Below are positions 59,434 to 64,000 of a DNA stretch of 64,000 nucleotides, one piece after another. The stretch lies in the NCBI RefSeq assembly GCF_023073715.1, contig NZ_JADPKA010000017.1, positions 1 through 64,000 of the forward strand, read 5' to 3'. The notes below the pieces were generated by a model. That model searched no databases. It was not told where the DNA came from and saw only the letters and a program-made list of their open reading frames with translations. The position numbers were made by a program, and so were the translations under genes. The first letter of the stretch is position 1; each line of letters opens with the position of its first letter. The DNA comes from Bradyrhizobium sp. 164. GTDB taxonomy: Bacteria > Pseudomonadota > Alphaproteobacteria > Rhizobiales > Xanthobacteraceae.

Positions 59434-61659
59434 ATGGGTCGGACGTTCCGGATCAAGGTGCGCATGCGCCGCTTCAGGCGACAGCATCCCCGTATCGCCT
59501 TCGCGCTCCGCTCCTTCATGATCTTCTCGGCGACGTTCGGCGCCGCCTATGGCTTCGTCTCCGGCAGCCGGTCCGAGAATTCCGGCTACGATCCCAACGC
59601 CTTTGCGATCGGCGCGAGCTTCCTGTTCGCGCTGGCGTGCCTTGGTCTTGCGACGCTGAGCATGCGGCTGCGCTTCGTCAACAAGCGGCTGCGTTCGCTC
59701 GCCGCCCACAACGAGGCGCTGATCGACCGCAATTGGGAGCTCAAGGAAGCCGAAGAGCGCGCCCGCAGCCTGTTCGAGCAGCAGGGCGACCTGATCGTGC
59801 TGCGCGACACGAGCGGCCGCATCACCTTTGCCAATGACGCCTATTGCGCGCTGGCCGGACAGGCCCGGAGCGCGCTGGTCGGCACACGCTTCGACTTCGA
59901 CGTGCTGGAGCAGGGCGACAGCGCGCGCGAGAGCAGCGGCACGCGCGTTCACGACCAGAAAATCGCAACCCCGCTCGGTGCGCGCTGGATCGCCTGGCGC
60001 GAGGGCTATGTGCGCCGCGATGCCGGCCAGCCCGCCGAATTGCAGAGCGTCGGGCGCGACGTCACCGACCGCACCGAGACCGAGCGCGCTTTGTCCGACG
60101 CGCGCGATCAGGCCGATGCCGCCAACCGCGCGAAGTCGCGTTTCCTCGCGATGGCCTCGCACGAAATCCGCACGCCCCTCAACGGCATCATCGGCATGGG
60201 CAGCCTCTTGCTCGACACCACGCTGACGCCGGAGCAGACGACCTACGCCAGGGCGGTGAAAACTTCGGGCGAAGCACTGATGGCGCTGATCGAGGAGCTG
60301 CTCGATTATTCCAAGATCGAAGCCGGCAAGCTCGATCTCGAGCAGCGTCCGTTCGCCTTGTCCACGCTGGTCGAGGAGATCACCGAGCTTCTGGCGCCGC
60401 GTGCGCAGGCCAAGACTCTCGAGATCGCGTCCTATATCGACGAGCGCCTGCCGCTCGAGGTGGTGGGGGACGCCGCGCGGCTGCGCCAGGTGCTGCTCAA
60501 CCTCGCCGGCAACGCCATCAAGTTCACCGCGAGCGGCGGCGTCGCGCTGATCGTCGAGCCCGGCATCCGGCCGAACGAGATCAGCTTCCTGGTCCGCGAC
60601 ACCGGCATCGGCATCGCGCCGGAAGCGCAATCGCGCATCTTCCGGGAGTTCGAGCAGGCGGACGAGCGCGTCGCGCGCACCTATGGCGGCACCGGACTCG
60701 GCCTGTCCATCAGCGAGCGCATCGTCAAGCGCATGGGCGGCCGGATCACGCTCGAGAGCGAACCGGGCAGGGGGTCGACCTTCGAGGTCGCGGTGCCGCT
60801 AGCCCCGTCACAAGCAGGTAGCGGACAGACGGCATTCGCCTGCCCCGAACTCGCCGGCAAGCCGATTCTCCTCGTCGCCGAGGGCATCGAGGCGTCGCTG
60901 ATCGCACGGCGCCTGGAGCGCTGGGGCGGTCAGACCTGCATGGTGGCGGACGCCGCCGTGGCTCAAGCGCTGCTGCCGGAGCGTTCATGGCACGCCATGC
61001 TGGTCGATCGCGCGATCGGTCCCGCCGCTTCCGACCATCTCGGCGAAACCGCGCGGGCGCATGCGATGCAGCGCCTGGTGCTGCTGACCTCGAGCTCGCG
61101 CCATGAGGAACTGTCCCCGGCCTTCACCGGATTCCTGGTGAAGCCGCTGCGCGCCGCCTCGCTCGCGACACGCCTTTCGCTGACGCCGGAGGTCGCCTCG
61201 CCCGAGCTCGCACCGCAGCCATTGGCCGAATCCAAAACTGCAACGCCGGCGAAAGGGCTGTCGATCCTCGTTGCCGAGGACAACGAGATCAATGCGCTGT
61301 TGATGCGCTCGCTGCTGACGAAACTCGGCCACCGCGTCGTCATCGCTATCCACGGCGAGGCGGCGCTGGAATCCTGGCTCGCCGCCTCATCGGCCGGCAC
61401 GCCCTATGATCTCGTGCTGATGGATATCCAGATGCCGCAGCTCGACGGCATTGAGACGACAAAGCGCATTCGCGCGCATGAGGCGGCCATGGGTCGCCAG
61501 CGCATGCCGATCCTGGCGCTCACCGCCAATACGCTGGTCGAGGACCGCTACGCTTGCTTCGAGGCAGGCATGAATGGATTCCTGATCAAGCCGCTCGACC
61601 GCGAGAAGCTGGATCAGGCGCTGGCGGGGCTGGCCGCGTCCCGCCACCTGAGTGTCTGA
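59434..61659 (+). CDS. Hybrid sensor histidine kinase with PAS domain and two receiver-like domains
   Basis: The protein has 741 residues. Two membrane helices (about 24-42 and 58-77) and a coiled coil lead into a PAS domain (GDLIVLRDTSGRITFANDAY). HisKA has H243 in AMASHEIRTPLNG. The ATPase domain has NAIKFTASGG, VRDTGIGI and YGGTGLGLSISERI. The first receiver-like domain (ILLVAEGIEASLIARRLE) lacks the usual acidic pair but keeps an Asp and FLVKP; the last (ILVAEDNEINALLMRSLL, LVLMDIQMPQLDG, ALTANT, FLIKPLD) is complete. The signal and output are unknown; no partner gene is adjacent. ATG 59434 is used, and GTG 59428 is close and plausible. Confidence 0.92.
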   Translation: MGRTFRIKVRMRRFRRQHPRIAFALRSFMIFSATFGAAYGFVSGSRSENSGYDPNAFAIGASFLFALACLGLATLSMRLRFVNKRLRSLAAHNEALIDRNWELKEAEERARSLFEQQGDLIVLRDTSGRITFANDAYCALAGQARSALVGTRFDFDVLEQGDSARESSGTRVHDQKIATPLGARWIAWREGYVRRDAGQPAELQSVGRDVTDRTETERALSDARDQADAANRAKSRFLAMASHEIRTPLNGIIGMGSLLLDTTLTPEQTTYARAVKTSGEALMALIEELLDYSKIEAGKLDLEQRPFALSTLVEEITELLAPRAQAKTLEIASYIDERLPLEVVGDAARLRQVLLNLAGNAIKFTASGGVALIVEPGIRPNEISFLVRDTGIGIAPEAQSRIFREFEQADERVARTYGGTGLGLSISERIVKRMGGRITLESEPGRGSTFEVAVPLAPSQAGSGQTAFACPELAGKPILLVAEGIEASLIARRLERWGGQTCMVADAAVAQALLPERSWHAMLVDRAIGPAASDHLGETARAHAMQRLVLLTSSSRHEELSPAFTGFLVKPLRAASLATRLSLTPEVASPELAPQPLAESKTATPAKGLSILVAEDNEINALLMRSLLTKLGHRVVIAIHGEAALESWLAASSAGTPYDLVLMDIQMPQLDGIETTKRIRAHEAAMGRQRMPILALTANTLVEDRYACFEAGMNGFLIKPLDREKLDQALAGLAASRHLSV

Positions 61660-61767
61660 TCCAGAATTTCACGAAAACCTCGGCCCGACCGGCAGTCGAT
61701 AATTGAAATCGGCCTCGTTGCGCGTCACCATCCCCGAGGGGACGTTTTGCAATAGGGGACTTTGCGC

Positions 61768-62397
61768 ATGAACGTGCTTTGCCGCCTCGCACTCATTGTC
61801 CTTATCGCTGGAATTTCCCGACACACCGCGGCCGATACGCCGGAACTCATCACATCGCTCAAGCAAGGCGGCTACGTGCTGGTGTTTCGGCACACCGCCA
61901 CCGATGACAGCCAAAAGGACGTCTACCCTTTCAAATTCGACGACATGAGCGCGCAGCGCCAGCTCAGTGAAAAGGGCAGGGACATGGCGCGTCAGATCGG
62001 GACAGCGGTCAAGGATCTCGCGATTCCGATCGGCGAGGTCTACACCAGCCGGCTGAACCGCGCGGTCGAGGCGGGCAAGCTGATCTCCGGCCGCGAGGTC
62101 AAGCCGGTCGATGCGCTAACGGACAGCAGCAACGCCAGTGCGTCGGGAATGGCCAACCCGACGGGTGCAAATGCAAAGGCGGGCCAAGCCGTGCGTCATC
62201 TCGTCGATACGCCGCCGAAGGCCAGCACCAACACGTTCCTGATCACCCATAAGACGAACATCGCCGATGCCTTCGGCAAGGAGGCCGGCGACGTGCAGGA
62301 AGGCGAAGCCTTCGTCTACAAGGCCAGCAGCTCCGGCCCCGCCATCTTTGCGGGGCGCATCAGGCTAGCGGACTGGAATACGAAGGCAGGCAAGTGA
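61768..62397 (+). CDS. Secreted histidine phosphatase-family protein
   Basis: The protein has 209 residues. MNVLCRLALIVLIAGISRHT (ending AADTPEL) is a signal peptide. The catalytic motif is VLVFRHTATDDS: the family RHG is RHT here, but the phosphorylated histidine is kept. YTSRLNRAVEAGKLISG and FLITHKTNIADAFG give the second arginine and histidine. It is a phosphohydrolase of unknown substrate acting outside the cytoplasm. Its last 33 bases overlap the 3' end of a gene on the other strand. Confidence 0.85.
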   Translation: MNVLCRLALIVLIAGISRHTAADTPELITSLKQGGYVLVFRHTATDDSQKDVYPFKFDDMSAQRQLSEKGRDMARQIGTAVKDLAIPIGEVYTSRLNRAVEAGKLISGREVKPVDALTDSSNASASGMANPTGANAKAGQAVRHLVDTPPKASTNTFLITHKTNIADAFGKEAGDVQEGEAFVYKASSSGPAIFAGRIRLADWNTKAGK

Positions 62398-62718
62398 GCC
62401 AACCAGCGGCGGCGTGCCAGCTAGGGTAACGGCCAGGTCGGGAGCCGAGCATGCCCCGTGCCGTCGGGCGGGACTCAGTCCGTCGGCATGCGAAAGAAAA
62501 CGCGGCGCAGTGAGCTTATCAGGCGGCGCTCGGTCGGCTTTGAAGATGGTGTCCGCTTTTGCCGCGCGCTTGCAATGTGGGCACACGAAAAGATGCGCGA
62601 TGATCGGCGTCGGCTCGTCCGCCAGCAGTTCGGAGCGAAACCACTTCATCTCGATGTGGCAGTCCGGGCAGATCGGAGCTTCAAGCTGCTCCGCAGCGCT
62701 TCTGAGACGATCAACCAT
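62365..62718 (-). CDS. Small zinc-ribbon-like protein
   Basis: The open frame is 117 residues. The first 45 carry two CxxC knuckles (PICPDCHIEM and VCPHCKRAAK) separated by 25 residues, a zinc-ribbon arrangement, with WFRSELLADEPTPIIAHLF between. The last 45 residues are low in pattern and overlap the opposite gene, so a shorter ancestral protein or frameshift near the end is possible. ATG 62718 begins the conserved part. It could be an RNA- or DNA-binding accessory; function unknown. Confidence 0.6.
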   Translation of the reverse strand: MVDRLRSAAEQLEAPICPDCHIEMKWFRSELLADEPTPIIAHLFVCPHCKRAAKADTIFKADRAPPDKLTAPRFLSHADGLSPARRHGACSAPDLAVTLAGTPPLVGSLACLRIPVR

Positions 62719-62823
62719 AGTGCCTCTCCGCCGTTCTTGAAGGCATAGCGGAATACCGATTTTAGGTCTGCAACAAAAGACACTCAGCCCAACCAGCCAG
62801 GGGGGCCATGTTCACCGGCGCGA

Positions 62824-63780
62824 TTACAGCCGCCTGAGCGCCACGCTCTCCACCGTGTGGTCGGCGCCCTTCTTCAGGATCAGCGTCGCGCGGGGCCGGG
62901 TCGGCAGGATGTTGTCCTCGAGATTGGCGAGATTGGTGCGCTCCCAGATCGCGATCGCGGTGGCGGTGGCTTCCTCATCCGACAACAGCGCGTAGCGGTT
63001 GAAGTAGGATTTCGGGTTGGTGAAGGCGGTGTCGCGCAGCGCCAGGAAGCGCTTGATGTACCATTGCCGCAGCGCCGCCTCGTCGGCGTCGATATAGACC
63101 GAGAAATCGAAGAAGTCGGAGACCACAGGCACCGCCTTGCCGTCGCGCGGCAGCTTGCCCGTCTGCAGCACGTTGACGCCTTCGACGATCAGGATGTCGG
63201 GCTGGTCGATCTCGGCCCACTGGTTCGGCACGATGTCGTAGGTCAGATGCGAATAGACCGGCGCGCGCACATGACGACGTCCGGACTTGATGTCGGAGAG
63301 GAAGCTGAGCAGCAGTGGCAGGTCGTAGCTCTCGGGAAAACCCTTCTTCTGCATGATGCCCTGCCGATCGAGCACCGCGTTGGGGTAGAGAAACCCGTCG
63401 GTGGTGATCAGCTCGACCTTCGGGCGCGGCGACCAGCGCGCCAAGAGGGCCTGGAGCACGCGGGCCGTGGTGGATTTGCCCACCGCGACCGAGCCGGCAA
63501 CGCCGATGATATAGGGCACCTTGCGGTCGCGGATGTTGAGGAATTGCCGCTCGGCGTAATACAGGCGCTGCATCGCATCGACGTAGATCGAGAGCAGGCG
63601 CGACAGCGGCAGGTAAATGTCCTCGACCTCCTGGAGGTCGAGGCGGTCGTGCAGCGAGCGCAGCCGGTCGAACTCGCCCGGCTCCAGCGTCATCGGCGTG
63701 TCGTCGCGCAGGCGCGCCCATTCTTCGCGCGTATAGACGCGGTACGGATTATACTGCTGCTCGGGTGCGCGGATATCCAT
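62824..63780 (-). CDS. coaA: Pantothenate kinase (type I)
   Basis: CoaA phosphorylates pantothenate in the committed step of coenzyme A synthesis. The protein has 318 residues. The P-loop is [20 protein letters not shown], and [45 protein letters not shown] and [20 protein letters not shown] are diagnostic of the type I enzyme. It is co-directional with hisE, 21 bases downstream, as in many alphaproteobacteria. Confidence 0.98.
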   Translation of the reverse strand: MDIRAPEQQYNPYRVYTREEWARLRDDTPMTLEPGEFDRLRSLHDRLDLQEVEDIYLPLSRLLSIYVDAMQRLYYAERQFLNIRDRKVPYIIGVAGSVAVGKSTTARVLQALLARWSPRPKVELITTDGFLYPNAVLDRQGIMQKKGFPESYDLPLLLSFLSDIKSGRRHVRAPVYSHLTYDIVPNQWAEIDQPDILIVEGVNVLQTGKLPRDGKAVPVVSDFFDFSVYIDADEAALRQWYIKRFLALRDTAFTNPKSYFNRYALLSDEEATATAIAIWERTNLANLEDNILPTRPRATLILKKGADHTVESVALRRL

Positions 63781-63801
63781 GACGCGATCTTTCCACCTCG
63801 G

Positions 63802-64000
63802 CTAGTTGCCGCTCTTGCGCGACGCCTTTTCTTCCAACCCTGACATCGACGTCCGCTTGTCCAGCGCGGCCTCGACCTCCTCCAGCTTTACGCCGCGGGC
63901 CTTGAGCAGCACAAGGAAATGGTAGAGCAGATCGGCGCTCTCGGCGATCAGATGCGCGCGATCGTTTTCGACTGCTGCGATTACGGTTTCGACTGCCTCC
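63802..64000 (-). CDS. hisE: Phosphoribosyl-ATP diphosphatase HisE (C-terminal part, cut by window edge)
   Basis: The frame enters from the right edge and ends at TAG (complement of 63802-63804). The visible 65 residues include [40 protein letters not shown] and [14 protein letters not shown], the second half of the all-alpha HisE fold with its acidic metal-binding helix. It catalyses the second step of histidine synthesis. The N-terminal part lies outside the window. Confidence 0.93.
   Translation of the reverse strand, partial: EAVETVIAAVENDRAHLIAESADLLYHFLVLLKARGVKLEEVEAALDKRTSMSGLEEKASRKSGN

Overview
The window is a GC-rich stretch of core chromosome from an alphaproteobacterium, most likely Bradyrhizobium or a close relative in the Nitrobacteraceae. 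This is inferred from gene content and order: lptC-lptA-lptB-rpoN, a short RNase D, a FzlA-like GST, a rhizobial PmtA-type methyltransferase, dnaKJ, hrcA-grpE with rph-rdgB-hemW, a Tad pilus block, and hisE-coaA. Palindromic intergenic repeats are abundant. There is no rRNA, CRISPR array or integrated phage. One tRNA gene, tRNA-Leu(CAG), is present.

Layout. 1-4155: the LPS-export genes lptC, lptA and lptB, the start of rpoN (cut by the window edge) and rnd, all on the minus strand. 4267-11690: a minus-strand series with a UbiA-type phosphoribosyltransferase-like protein, a DprE2-like reductase, a DprE1-like oxidase and UppP. It looks like a polyprenyl-phosphate arabinose route plus carrier recycling. 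A frameshifted MFS transporter, the tRNA and an NDUFA9-like gene interrupt it. 11859-16117: fzlA-like, queG, a thioesterase, a SnoaL-like protein and an alpha/beta hydrolase. 16368-23317: infC (ATT start), rpmI, rplT, pheS, pheT and a TauE-type transporter. This translation block carries two intrusions: a small secreted-protein gene on the opposite strand, and a DUF559 nuclease-like gene framed by long inverted repeats between pheS and pheT.

23496-29672: a Tat-exported amine oxidase-like protein, a YiiX-type cysteine hydrolase, and a metal block (csoR and copA, divergent around a clear operator, then nikR). 29919-36954: membrane proteins, nth, an Ada-like methyltransferase, gpmA, dapB, pyrF, an FMN reductase and pmtA. 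37042-45272: the heat-shock genes dnaJ, dnaK, grpE and hrcA, followed by rph. 45283-50915: rdgB, hemW, an LpoA-like lipoprotein, rsmI, yraN and gshB. 51280-56555: cpaB, cpaC, cpaD, cpaE and a convergent TadD-like lipoprotein, with no pilin, cpaF or tadBC in view. 56636-64000: a PilZ protein, a ComM-type ATPase, a hybrid histidine kinase, a secreted histidine phosphatase, coaA and the end of hisE.

The observation most worth follow-up is the DUF559 gene flanked by near-perfect 44-45 bp inverted repeats (19627-20085). The same hairpin-plus-tail design occurs as a gene-less inverted pair at 29697-29845, and related single hairpins lie at 10811 and 38354. This resembles a repeat family with its own encoded nuclease. 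Second is the DprE1/DprE2/UbiA set, in which the oxidase has alanine at the position of the mycobacterial inhibitor-binding cysteine.
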